A stretch of DNA of 64,000 nucleotides from Streptomyces sp. YIM 130001 (GTDB lineage Bacteria; Actinomycetota; Actinomycetes; Streptomycetales; Streptomycetaceae), in contig NZ_KZ984566.1 in NCBI RefSeq assembly GCF_003574445.1, forward strand, positions 1 to 64,000. Direction: 5' to 3'. The notes beneath the pieces were generated by a model, which was not told where the DNA came from, searched no databases, and worked only from the letters and a program-made list of their open reading frames with translations. This document shows, piece after piece, positions 36,022 through 44,063 of this stretch. The position numbers and the translations under genes were made by a program. Within the stretch, counting starts at the first letter, position 1, and the number at the start of each line of letters is the position of its first letter.

Positions 36022-37467
36022 GTGACCGAGCTCGATTCAGCAGTGCCCGCACAGCGCGAGGCAACCAGTACGCCACCTGGCACGCCCAGGCTGCCCGCCG
36101 TCCACGGCTTCGCGCGATGGCCCGCCCACGAATCCCCGAAGCGCGCCGGCAAAGCCCACCGCGACCGGGTCCCCCGCTCCGCGCACGCCGGCTTCACCAC
36201 GGCCGGAGACCGCCCGGACGCCGTCACAGCCGTACGGGAGTCCAATCGCGGCCGCCTCGCCGAACTCACGCCGATACGCGTCGGGCGCATGGCCGCCGGG
36301 CCCTTCGCGTTCCTGCGCGGATCCGCCGGACTGATGGCCTTCGACCTGGCCCGCACGCCCGTCACCGGTATCGGAACCCAGATATGCGGCGACGCCCACG
36401 CGGCCAACTTCGGTCTCTACGCCGACGCCCGCGGCGGACTCGTCATCGACCTCAACGACTTCGACGAGACCGTGCACGGCCCCTGGGAATGGGACCTGAA
36501 GCGGCTCGCCGCCTCGCTGGTCCTCGCCGGCCGTGAGGCGGGTGCGGACGGCGACACCTGCCGCCGGGCGGCGCACGACGCCGTCGGCGCCTACCGCCGC
36601 ACCATGCGCCTGCTCGCCAAAATGCCCGTCCTTGATGCCTGGAACGCCATCGCGGACGAGGAGCTCGTCTCGCACACCGACGCACACGATCTCGTCGGCA
36701 CCCTCGACAGGGTGGCGGGCAAGGCGCGGAACAACACCAGCGGCCGCTTCGCCGCCAAGTCCACCGAGACCGCTGACGACGGCAGCCGGCGCTTCCTCGA
36801 CGCGCCGCCCGTACTGCAGCGCATATCGGACGAGGAGGCGGCCGTCGTGGCCGCGGCGCTCAGCGAGTACCACGGGACGCTGCCGCCGGACCGGTGGCCG
36901 CTGCTCGCCCGGTACGCGATCCAGGACGTGGCCTTCCGTGTGGTGGGCACAGGGAGCGTCGGAACGCGTTCGTACGTCGTGCTGCTGCAGGACCACCGGG
37001 GCGAGCCGCTGATTCTGCAGGTGAAGGAGGCCAGGGCGTCCGCGCTCGTACCGCACCTGGCCGCGGCCGGTTTCAAGGCGGAGGAGACGGAGCACGAAGG
37101 ACGCCGGGTCGTACTCGGTCAGAAGCGGATGCAGGTCGTCAGCGACAACTTGCTCGGCTGGACCACGGTGAACGGACTGCCCTTCCAGGTACGCCAGTTC
37201 AGGAACCGCAAGGGCAGCGTCGATCCGGCCGCGCTGTCACCTGACCAGCTCGACGACTACGGGCGGATGACCGGTGCGCTGCTGGCCCGCGCGCACACGC
37301 ACAGCGCCGACCCGCGCCTGATCGGTGGCTACTGCGGCAAGAACGAGGAGCTCGACGAGGCCGTGGCCGCCTTCGCGGTCGCCTATGCCGACCGCACGGA
37401 GGCGGACCATGCGGAGCTGGTCGCGGCGATTCGGCGGGGAGTGGTGGGGGCTGAGATGGGGGTTTGA
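36022..37467 (+). CDS. DUF2252 family protein
   Basis: A 481-residue cytoplasmic protein with the DUF2252 pattern: RM..GPFAFLRG near 88-100, GDAHAANFGLYADARGGLVIDLNDFDET near 120-150 (kinase-like phosphotransferase fold: HxxN and DFD), WEWDLKRLAASL, and a C-terminal YGRMTGALLARAHTHSADPRLIGGYCG. The GDxHxxN and DxDD-like residues recall aminoglycoside phosphotransferases, but the biochemical role of DUF2252 is not established. GGGGGAGG 9 bases before the GTG supports the start. It stands alone with a DnaA-box pair upstream. Confidence 0.88.
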   Translation: MTELDSAVPAQREATSTPPGTPRLPAVHGFARWPAHESPKRAGKAHRDRVPRSAHAGFTTAGDRPDAVTAVRESNRGRLAELTPIRVGRMAAGPFAFLRGSAGLMAFDLARTPVTGIGTQICGDAHAANFGLYADARGGLVIDLNDFDETVHGPWEWDLKRLAASLVLAGREAGADGDTCRRAAHDAVGAYRRTMRLLAKMPVLDAWNAIADEELVSHTDAHDLVGTLDRVAGKARNNTSGRFAAKSTETADDGSRRFLDAPPVLQRISDEEAAVVAAALSEYHGTLPPDRWPLLARYAIQDVAFRVVGTGSVGTRSYVVLLQDHRGEPLILQVKEARASALVPHLAAAGFKAEETEHEGRRVVLGQKRMQVVSDNLLGWTTVNGLPFQVRQFRNRKGSVDPAALSPDQLDDYGRMTGALLARAHTHSADPRLIGGYCGKNEELDEAVAAFAVAYADRTEADHAELVAAIRRGVVGAEMGV

Positions 37468-37502
37468 GGGGTGGGGCGGGGTTGGGGGTGAGCGGGGGAG
37501 GT

Positions 37503-37525
37503 GGGGGGGGGGGGGGGGGGGGGGG
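37503..37525 (+). repeat. Homopolymer of 23 G residues
   Basis: An uninterrupted run of 23 G, flanked by GGGGGAGGT on the left and AGGCCCCCCCGGGG on the right, 36 bp after the DUF2252 stop and 70 bp before the next start. Such a length is highly unusual and could be a slippage-prone tract, a G-quadruplex former or a consensus error. The 128-bp spacer contains nothing else except the leaderless promoter of the next gene. Confidence 0.9.
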
Positions 37526-37595
37526 AGGCCCCCCCGGGGAGTGTGTTGAGCTGTGCGGCAGCAGCCCCCCGCCCTCCTTGCCCTACGCTGGACGG

Positions 37596-38399
37596 GTGAC
37601 AACCCCGGAACCGGAAACTGAGCCTGCGCGGCCGGAGGCCCGTCTCGAGCGGGCGGTGCGCGCGGCCGAGCAGGCATTGATCGAGTTCGAGATCGCCGTG
37701 GAGACGTTCCGGGTCGAGGTGGAGAACTTCTCCCGGCTCCATCACCAGAAACTCGGGCCGATGTATGCGCGGCTCGAGGAGCTCGACGCATTGATCGCGG
37801 AGGCCAAGGCGGCTCGTAGTGGTGACGCGGAGGAGCAGCGGGTCGCGGAGGAGTTGCGGGCGCGCGTCATGCCGATGCCGGAAGTCGCGGAGTTGTTCCA
37901 CGACTGGATCGACTCGGACGGTCTGTCGCCGGAGGCGGCGGCGATGCTCACCGACATGCCCGTGCAGGCGCCGAAGCGCGTGAGGCCGAGTGACGAGGCG
38001 CGTGGGCTCTTCCGCGAGTTGGTCCGCAAGGCGCACCCCGACCTTGCACAGGACGATCGTGAGCGGGAACGGCGCGACGCGTTCATGACCCGTGTGAACG
38101 CCGCCTATGCCCGGGGGGACGAGGCGTTGTTGCGGGAGCTGTCGGCGGAGTGGGCCGCGGGGCCGGTGCCGCGTGAGCAGCAGCCGACCGAGAGCGAGGA
38201 GCTGTACGCGCGGCTCGAGTGGCTGGCGCGGCGCAAGGAGATGCTGACGGTGGTCGCGCGGGATCTGGAGGAGAGTGCGATCGGGTCGATGCTGAAGATG
38301 GCGCCGGATGATCCGGACCGTCTGTTGGAGGAGATCGGCGAGCAGCTGCTTGCGCAGGTGGCGGAGCGGGAGTCGGAGTTGGCGAAGGTGGCCGACTGA
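37596..38399 (+). CDS. J-domain-like helical protein
   Basis: A 267-residue, mostly helical acidic protein. Residues near 15-75 form a predicted coiled coil (ARLERAVRAAEQALIEFEIAVETFRVEVENF). Near 145-170, FRELVRKAHPDLAQDD followed by RVNAAYARGD matches the helix II-HPD-helix III part of a DnaJ J-domain, suggesting interaction with DnaK. No Gly/Phe or zinc domain is present. The GTG at 37596 lies 6 bases after a -10 hexamer TACGCT (37584-37589), so the mRNA is predicted to be leaderless, which fixes the start. Confidence 0.75.
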   Translation: MTTPEPETEPARPEARLERAVRAAEQALIEFEIAVETFRVEVENFSRLHHQKLGPMYARLEELDALIAEAKAARSGDAEEQRVAEELRARVMPMPEVAELFHDWIDSDGLSPEAAAMLTDMPVQAPKRVRPSDEARGLFRELVRKAHPDLAQDDRERERRDAFMTRVNAAYARGDEALLRELSAEWAAGPVPREQQPTESEELYARLEWLARRKEMLTVVARDLEESAIGSMLKMAPDDPDRLLEEIGEQLLAQVAERESELAKVAD

Positions 38400-38449
38400 G
38401 GTTCTGCTCGGGGCCTTTCCGGTGGGTGGGGTCGGGTAGCGTCGGGGGC

Positions 38450-38797
38450 ATGGTTTTCGGTTCTGGTGTGCCCACGATCGGTGTCGGCGATATTGCTGAC
38501 GGTGACGTTCTTCTCGATGTGCGGGAGGCCGACGAGTGGGAGGCGGGTCACGCGGAGGCTGCCCTGCACATTCCGATGAGTGAATTCGTGGCTCGGTACG
38601 GTGAGTTGACCGAGTCGTTGGCCGATGGTGGCCGGGTGAGTGTGATCTGTCGGTCCGGTGGGCGGTCGGCTCAGGTGGCGATGTATCTGCTGCAGCAGGG
38701 TCTGGATGCGGTGAACGTCGACGGGGGCATGGGTGCGTGGGCCGCGCAGGGGCGGCCGGTGGTGGATGACCAGGGTCGGCCCGGCGCAGTGGTCTGA
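38450..38797 (+). CDS. Rhodanese-like domain protein
   Basis: A single-domain rhodanese of 115 residues that would carry sulfur on a cysteine. Motifs are DVLLDVREADEWEAGH and the active-site loop CRSGGRS (Cys near residue 74), followed by DAVNVDGGMGAWAAQGRPVV. TAGCGT at 38437-38442 lies 7 bases before the ATG, predicting a leaderless transcript. It is 50 bp after the J-domain-like gene and converges with the acyl-CoA dehydrogenase gene. Confidence 0.92.
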   Translation: MVFGSGVPTIGVGDIADGDVLLDVREADEWEAGHAEAALHIPMSEFVARYGELTESLADGGRVSVICRSGGRSAQVAMYLLQQGLDAVNVDGGMGAWAAQGRPVVDDQGRPGAVV

Positions 38798-38845
38798 GTT
38801 TTCTGTTGCGCGTAGGGCTTGTCGGGGCTGGGTGTTCCGGTCGGG

Positions 38846-39985
38846 TCAGCTGAGGGTGTGGGTGGCGAGGAGTTCGCCGAGGGTTTCTTCGTGTTGGGCT
38901 GCGGGGCCGAGGGACAGTTCGAGGTGTTTGGCCCAGGCGTGGTAGCGGTGCAGGGAGTAGTCGGTGTCGGCTCCGAATCCGCCGTGCAGGTGTTGGGCGG
39001 TCTGGACGACGCGGCGTACTCCGTCTGCGGCCCAGATCTTGGCGACGGCGATGTCGCCGGCGGGGGGCAGGGGGCCTTCGGCGCGGGTGGAGATCCGCCA
39101 GGCGGCTTGCCAGAGGGTGGCTTCCATGGCGCGCAGGTCGATGTAGCGGTCGGCGGTTTGTACGGCGACGGCCTGGAAGGTGGCCACGGGGTGGCCGAAC
39201 TGTTCGCGTTTGCTGGTGTATTCGCTGGTCATTTTGAGGACGGCGGTGCCGAGGCCGAGGGCCTGTGCGCAGGTGCCGGTGGTGAGTAGTTCGTGGAGTT
39301 CTTCCCAGGCGTCGCCGGCGTCGATGAGGTGGGTGTCCGGTACGGGGACGGCGTCGAGGTGTAGTTCGGCCAGGCGTTCGCCGGTGGTGGAGATCTGGTC
39401 GGCGAGGTGGAGGCCGGTGGCGTCGCGGGGGATGACGGCGAGGACGGGGTGGTTCTGGGGGGTGTGGGCGGGGACGACGATGTGGTCGGCGTTGTGTGCC
39501 CAGGGGACTGCGGTCTGGGTTCCGTCGAGTGTCCAGGTGTGGTGGGTGGGGTCCGGGCTGGCGGTGACGGCGAGGGTGGCGCTGTCGTGTCCGGTGCGGC
39601 CGTGGGAGGCGACGGTGAGGACGGTGCGGCCGTCGGCGATGTGGGGCAGGACGGCTTGTTTGAGCTGGGTGCTGCCGTGGGTCTGGATGGTGAGGGCGGC
39701 GGCGCTGTTCTCGAGGAGTGGGATGCGGGCCAGGGAGGTGGCCGCTTCGCGCAGGACGAGGCAGAGGGCGATGGCGTCGAGGTCGGCGCCGTCGTGGTCG
39801 CCGGTCAGGAGCAGGCTGAGGAGGTCGGCGTCGGCGAGGCGTTGCCACAGGTCGCGGTCGAAGTCGTCGGCGACGGCTCCTGAGGTGAGGGCTGGGCTGG
39901 GTACGGCGTCGGGTGTGACGTCGGCGAAGATGGCCTTGGCTGCTTCGGCGGCGGCTTGTTGTTCTTCGCTGAAGGTGAAGTCCAC
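38846..39985 (-). CDS. Acyl-CoA dehydrogenase family protein
   Basis: A 379-residue flavoprotein-fold protein with N-terminal MDFTFSEEQ, a mid domain around LTVASHGRTGHD, and a C-terminal helical domain with EYTSKREQFGHPVATFQAVAVQTADRYIDLRAME and HLHGGFGADTDYSLHRYHAWAK. The catalytic Glu of classical short-chain enzymes is not obvious at its usual place. This resembles the FadE subunits of steroid side-chain catabolism, some of which form heteromers; the KstR-type operator upstream at 40068-40081 supports a steroid or lipid role. It follows the paa operon by 169 bp. Confidence 0.85.
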   Translation of the reverse strand: MDFTFSEEQQAAAEAAKAIFADVTPDAVPSPALTSGAVADDFDRDLWQRLADADLLSLLLTGDHDGADLDAIALCLVLREAATSLARIPLLENSAAALTIQTHGSTQLKQAVLPHIADGRTVLTVASHGRTGHDSATLAVTASPDPTHHTWTLDGTQTAVPWAHNADHIVVPAHTPQNHPVLAVIPRDATGLHLADQISTTGERLAELHLDAVPVPDTHLIDAGDAWEELHELLTTGTCAQALGLGTAVLKMTSEYTSKREQFGHPVATFQAVAVQTADRYIDLRAMEATLWQAAWRISTRAEGPLPPAGDIAVAKIWAADGVRRVVQTAQHLHGGFGADTDYSLHRYHAWAKHLELSLGPAAQHEETLGELLATHTLS

Positions 39986-40067
39986 TGCTTGTCCTCCCTT
40001 TTGGCCCTTCGCGTCCCGGTGTTCTTGTCCGGGCCCGTCCGGTTGCTTGGCTGACGGGCCGTCAAGA

Positions 40068-40081
40068 TAGAACAGGTTCTA
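40068..40081. promoter_or_regulatory. KstR-type operator
   Basis: TAGAACAGGTTCTA is a perfect 6-bp-arm palindrome and fits the actinobacterial KstR motif TNNAACNNGTTNNA at every fixed position. It lies 83 bp upstream of the acyl-CoA dehydrogenase start. KstR represses cholesterol-catabolism genes in mycobacteria and rhodococci. Confidence 0.65.
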
Positions 40082-40154
40082 TGCGAAGGGAAGGAGTGGA
40101 CGGGCGAGTGGGTGGGGTGGCCGAGGGTGTGGGCCGGTGTGGTGATGGTGGGGG

Positions 40155-41228
40155 TCAGCGGTCGAAGTCCAACTCGACTTGCTCGGTGGTCGGATGGGAC
40201 TGGCAGGCGAGGACGTACCCGGCTTCGGTCTCTTCCGGTTCGAGCGCGTAGTTGCGGTCCATGCGGACTTCGCCGGTGACGAGGTGGGCTCGGCAGGTTC
40301 CGCAGACGCCTCCTTTGCAGGCGTAGGGGGCGTCGGAGCGGTTGCGCAGGACGGCGTCGAGGAGGCTTTCGCCTTCCTTGACGGGCCAGTTGCCGGAGCG
40401 GCCGTCGAGGGTGGCGGTGAGGGTGCTGTGTGCGGGGGCGTCGGCCCGGGGTGGGCGGGGGGTGGTTCCGTCGTCGACGTGGAAGACTTCTTCGTGGATG
40501 CGGGTTCGGGGGACGCCGAGTGTCCGTAGGGCTCGTTCGGCGCCTTGGACCAGGCCGAAGGGGCCGCAGAGGTACCAGCCGGCGGTGGCGTCGACGGGCA
40601 GGAGTGCGGGCAGGAGGCGGGTCAGCCGGTCTTCGTCGAGGCGGCCGGAGGGGAGCCCGGTCTGGAGTTCTTCTCGGGAGAGCACGGTGACCAGCTGGAA
40701 GCGTTGGGGGTAGCGGTCTTTGAGGTCGGCCACTTCGTCGAGGAACATCGTCGAGGCTGCGGTGCGGTCGCTTCGTACGAGGCAGAAGGTGGCGTCCGGT
40801 TCGCGTGCCAGGAGGGTGGCGGCGATGGACAGGACGGGTGTGATGCCGCTGCCGCCGACCACGGCGGCGTAGTGCCCGGGGGTGGGGTCGAGGGTGAAGC
40901 GGCCCGCGGGTGTCATGGCGTCGAGGGTGTCGCCGACGGCGATTTCCTTGTGGGCGTAGGTGGAGAAGGCGCCGCCGTCGACGAGCCGGACGCCGACGCG
41001 CAGGGTGTCGGGCCCGGTGTCGTCGAGTACGGGTGAGCAGACCGAGTAGGTGCGGCGGATTTCTTGGCCGTCGACGGTGCTGCGGATGGCCAGGTGCTGG
41101 CCGGGGCGGTGGCGGTAGTCCTCGCGCAGTTCGGCGGGGACGGTGAGAGTGAGGGCGATCGCGTCGTCGGTGAGCCGGTCGATGTGGGTGACCTGGAGTG
41201 GGTGGAAGCGGGTGCTGCCGGCGGCCAT
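40155..41228 (-). CDS. paaE: Phenylacetyl-CoA epoxidase reductase subunit PaaE
   Basis: NADPH-dependent reductase that delivers electrons to the PaaA di-iron centre. The 357-residue protein has an FAD-binding ferredoxin-reductase module (HRPGQHLAIRS, RRTYSVCSP), NADP-binding VGGSGITPVLSIAA, and a C-terminal plant-type [2Fe-2S] ferredoxin with CKGGVCGTCRAHL plus a fourth Cys in YVLACQSHP. The ATG shares one base with the paaD stop. It is the last gene of the paaABCDE operon. Confidence 0.96.
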   Translation of the reverse strand: MAAGSTRFHPLQVTHIDRLTDDAIALTLTVPAELREDYRHRPGQHLAIRSTVDGQEIRRTYSVCSPVLDDTGPDTLRVGVRLVDGGAFSTYAHKEIAVGDTLDAMTPAGRFTLDPTPGHYAAVVGGSGITPVLSIAATLLAREPDATFCLVRSDRTAASTMFLDEVADLKDRYPQRFQLVTVLSREELQTGLPSGRLDEDRLTRLLPALLPVDATAGWYLCGPFGLVQGAERALRTLGVPRTRIHEEVFHVDDGTTPRPPRADAPAHSTLTATLDGRSGNWPVKEGESLLDAVLRNRSDAPYACKGGVCGTCRAHLVTGEVRMDRNYALEPEETEAGYVLACQSHPTTEQVELDFDR

Positions 41229-41788
41229 CACAACTCCTTGAAGTGGTCGAAGGGTTCGCGGCAGCTCAGGCAGCGGCGCAGGGCTTTGCAGGCGGTGGAG
41301 GAGAAGCGGCTGAGCAGTTCGGTGTCGGTGGAGCCGCAGTGGGGGCAGGCGAGGGGGGCTGCGTCGGTTCGGGTGGGTCCGAGTGAGACGGTGACGGGGC
41401 CGGTGAAGTGCTGGGGTCTGGGTGGTGCGATGCCGAAGTCGGCGAGTTTGCGCCGGCCCTCGGGGGTGATGTCGTCGGTGGTCCAGGCCGGTGCGAGGAC
41501 GGTCCGTACGGTGACGTGGGTGATGCCTTCGGCGTGCAGGGTGTGCTCGATGTCCGTGGCCATGGTGTCGATGGCGGGGCATCCGGTGTAGGTGGGGGTG
41601 AGGTCGACCTGGGCGTGGTCGGGGGAGGTGAGCCGGACGTCGCGCAGTACGCCGAGTTCGGCGAGGGTGATGACGGGCAGCTCCGGGTCGGGGACGCGGC
41701 CTGCGAGGGCGCGGAGGTGTTCCTCGAGTGGGCTGTGTGTTGCGGCAGTTGGGCGGGGTGGGGCTCCGGCCGGTGGGCTGTTCACCAT
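41228..41788 (-). CDS. paaD: Phenylacetate degradation protein PaaD
   Basis: A 186-residue protein needed for maturation of the epoxidase, probably in iron or Fe-S handling. The N-terminal MIP18/DUF59 domain has DPELPVITLAELGVLRDV and TPTYTGCPAIDTM; the C-terminal zinc ribbon has CPHCGS ... CLSCREPFDHFKEL. It overlaps paaC by 7 bp (ATG 41788 lies before the paaC stop). Confidence 0.95.
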   Translation of the reverse strand: MVNSPPAGAPPRPTAATHSPLEEHLRALAGRVPDPELPVITLAELGVLRDVRLTSPDHAQVDLTPTYTGCPAIDTMATDIEHTLHAEGITHVTVRTVLAPAWTTDDITPEGRRKLADFGIAPPRPQHFTGPVTVSLGPTRTDAAPLACPHCGSTDTELLSRFSSTACKALRRCLSCREPFDHFKEL

Positions 41789-42552
41789 GATGCCCCCGGG
41801 TGGCTGCGGTGCAGGTGCTGCATTTCGGCGAGCATGCGGCCGAATGGTTCGGTGTGGATTCCTTGGCGGCCGGCGCCTGCGGTCCAGGCGCCGCTGCGGG
41901 GGCCGTCGGGGACGGTGAGGGTGGCCCTGTGGAGGATCTGGCTGATGGAGCTGTGCCAGTCGGATTCGAGTGTGGGCAGGTCGAGTTGGATGCCTTCGAG
42001 GTCCTGGAAGAGTTCGCCGGTGTGGCGCCACAGGGTGTCGACTGCGCGTTGCATGCGGTCGTGGCTCTCGGTGGTGCCGTCGCCGAGGCGGAGGGTCCAG
42101 AGTTCGGCGTGCTCGCGGTGGTAGGCCGTTTCTTTTGCTGCTTTGGTGGCAAGTGCCTGGATTTCCAGGGCTGTTGTGCCGGCCGGGGTGGTGGCTTCGG
42201 GGAGCTCGGCTGTGGCGAGTTGGGTGTGGAGGAGGTGCTGGTAGGTGGAGAAGTACAGCTGGCGGGCGATGGTGTGGGCGAAGTCGCCGTTCGGCTGTTC
42301 GACCAACTGGGTGTTGCGGAAGGCTCGTTCCTCGCGGAGGTAGGCGAGTTCGTCCTCGTCGCCCAGGAGTGAGTACAGGACTCGGGCCTGGCCGAGGAGG
42401 TCGAGGGCGATGTTGGCGAGGGCCACGTCCTCTTCGAGTACGGGTGCGTGGCCGGCCCACTCCCCCAGGCGCTGCGCGAGGATGAGGGCGTCGTCGGCGA
42501 GTGCGAGGGCCCCGGGGGTTGTTGTGCGGGGTGGTGTGGTGGGTGCGGTCAC
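41782..42552 (-). CDS. paaC: Phenylacetyl-CoA epoxidase subunit PaaC
   Basis: Structural, ferritin-like helical partner of PaaA that lacks the metal site. The 256-residue protein includes ALADDALILAQRLGEW, EDVALANIALDLLGQARVLYS and the conserved NGDFAHTIARQL. The GTG at 42552 overlaps the paaB stop by 4 bp. Confidence 0.95.
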   Translation of the reverse strand: MTAPTTPPRTTTPGALALADDALILAQRLGEWAGHAPVLEEDVALANIALDLLGQARVLYSLLGDEDELAYLREERAFRNTQLVEQPNGDFAHTIARQLYFSTYQHLLHTQLATAELPEATTPAGTTALEIQALATKAAKETAYHREHAELWTLRLGDGTTESHDRMQRAVDTLWRHTGELFQDLEGIQLDLPTLESDWHSSISQILHRATLTVPDGPRSGAWTAGAGRQGIHTEPFGRMLAEMQHLHRSHPGASW

Positions 42553-42839
42553 AGGTGCTGCACCCCCTCGGGGATCTCGTAGAACGTGGGGTGGCGGTAC
42601 GGCTTGTCGCCGGCCGGTTCGAAGAACGGGTCCTTCTCGTCCGGTGAGGAGGCGGTGATGGCGGTGGAGGGCACGACCCAGATGGAGACGCCTTCGCTGC
42701 GGCGGGTGTAGAGGTCGCGGGCGTTGTGCAGGGCCAGTTCGGCGTCCGGGGCGTGCAGGCTGCCGGCGTGGGTGTGGGTGAGCCCGCGGCGGGCGCGTAC
42801 GAAGACCTCCCACAGGGGCCATTCGGTTGTGCCGGTCAT
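42549..42839 (-). CDS. paaB: Phenylacetyl-CoA epoxidase subunit PaaB
   Basis: A 96-residue subunit typical of PaaB: WPLWEVFVRARRGLTHTHAGSLHAPDAELALHNARDLYTRR and a C-terminal HPTFYEIPEGVQHL. It bridges PaaAC dimers in known complexes. The ATG overlaps the paaA stop by 4 bp. Confidence 0.95.
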   Translation of the reverse strand: MTGTTEWPLWEVFVRARRGLTHTHAGSLHAPDAELALHNARDLYTRRSEGVSIWVVPSTAITASSPDEKDPFFEPAGDKPYRHPTFYEIPEGVQHL

Positions 42840-43795
42840 GCCGTTTCCTCTCCGGGGGTGGTGCTGCTGCGGTGTTTGGCGGCGTGTGCGGCGGCTGCTT
42901 CGCGGACCCAGGCTCCTTCGTCGTGTGCTGTGCGGCGCTGGGTGATCCGTTGGTCGTTGCAGGGGCCGTTCCCCTTGAGGACCTGTTGGAATTCGGTCCA
43001 GTCGATGGGGCCGAAGTCGTAGTGTCCGCGGCTCTCGTTCCATACGAGGTCGGGGTCGGGGAGGGTGAGGCCGAGGCTTTCGGCCTGGGGGACGGCGATG
43101 TCGACGAAGCGCTGGCGGAGGTCGTCGTTGGAGTGGCGCTTGATTTTCCAGGCCATGGACTGGGCCGAGTGCGCCGATTCGTCGTCCGGCGGGCCGAACA
43201 TCATCAGGGACGGCCACCACCAGCGGTTGACCGCGTCCTGGGCCATGTCGTGCTGGGCGGGGGTTCCGCGGCTGAGGGCGAGCAGGGATTCGTAGCCCTG
43301 GCGCTGGTGGAAGGACTCTTCCTTGCAGATCCGCACCATGGCGCGCGCGTAGGGGCCGTAGGAGCAGCGGCAGAGGGGGACTTGGTTGGTGATGGCGGCG
43401 CCGTCGACGAGCCAGCCGATGGCGCCGACGTCGGCCCAGGTGAGCGTCGGGTAGTTGAAGATCGACGAGTACTTCTGGCGGCCGGTGTGGAGTTTGTCGA
43501 GCAGGTCGTCGCGGCTGGTGCCGAGGGTTTCGGCTGCGCTGTAGAGGTAGAGGCCGTGGCCTGCTTCGTCCTGGACCTTGGCCATGAGGATGGCTTTGCG
43601 GCGCAGGGACGGGGCGCGGGTGATCCAGTTGGCCTCGGGCTGCATGCCGATGATCTCGGAGTGGGCGTGCTGGGCGATCTGCCGGACCAGGGTTGCTCGG
43701 TAGGCGTCGGGCATCCAGTCGCGGGGTTCGATGCGCTCGTCGGCGGCGACGGCGGTGTCGAACGCGCCGGCGTGGTCCACGGTGGCCGTTGCCAT
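42836..43795 (-). CDS. paaA: Phenylacetyl-CoA epoxidase catalytic subunit PaaA
   Basis: Catalytic di-iron subunit that inserts oxygen into the aromatic ring of phenylacetyl-CoA, the committed step of aerobic phenylacetate breakdown. The 319-residue protein has the carboxylate-bridged motifs KVQDEAGHG and KEESFHQRQG, plus HAHSEIIGMQPEANWI and the substrate-contact region around RWWWPSLMMFGPPD. It is first in the operon; the promoter region to 44063 contains a palindrome shared with two other catabolic promoters. Genes for PaaK, PaaG, PaaZ and PaaJ are not in this window. Confidence 0.96.
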   Translation of the reverse strand: MATATVDHAGAFDTAVAADERIEPRDWMPDAYRATLVRQIAQHAHSEIIGMQPEANWITRAPSLRRKAILMAKVQDEAGHGLYLYSAAETLGTSRDDLLDKLHTGRQKYSSIFNYPTLTWADVGAIGWLVDGAAITNQVPLCRCSYGPYARAMVRICKEESFHQRQGYESLLALSRGTPAQHDMAQDAVNRWWWPSLMMFGPPDDESAHSAQSMAWKIKRHSNDDLRQRFVDIAVPQAESLGLTLPDPDLVWNESRGHYDFGPIDWTEFQQVLKGNGPCNDQRITQRRTAHDEGAWVREAAAAHAAKHRSSTTPGEETA

Positions 43796-43903
43796 GCCTG
43801 GTCCCCTGTCTCTTCTGCGGTTGTCCTTGGCGCGGTGGTCGGTGTGGTCGGTGCGGGCGGGTTCGCTGTGGTGCTTCGGCTGCGGCTCCCGCCTCTGCTC
43901 CCG

Positions 43904-43917
43904 ACCGATCGTTCGGT
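43904..43917. promoter_or_regulatory. PaaR-type operator, paa operon
   Basis: ACCGATCGTTCGGT (reverse strand ACCGAACGATCGGT) lies 109 bp upstream of paaA. The identical 14-mer recurs at 49016-49029 and a one-mismatch copy at 51988-52001. Confidence 0.7.
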
Positions 43918-43962
43918 TCGTGAGTTTCAATGGTGAGACCCACGGCCTTAACGTGTCAACCC

Positions 43963-43971
43963 TGTGGATAA
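43963..43971 (-). promoter_or_regulatory. Single perfect DnaA box in the paaA / DUF5819 divergent region
   Basis: TGTGGATAA is an exact reverse DnaA box. A lone box has little predictive value, but it continues the pattern of boxes in intergenic regions of this window. Confidence 0.35.
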
Positions 43972-44063
43972 CCTCGGGGACCCTGTGCCGGGAGGCAACG
44001 TCTGAGTAGCGTTCCGGGGCGAGGTGGCGGCAGCGCGGACGCGCAGCACGGGAACGGGGCGGA

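Noticed and set aside
36021..36032. CCACGTGACC as a parS site
   Set aside because: Only the central CACGTG and few flanking bases match; four core positions differ from GTTTCACGTGAAAC.
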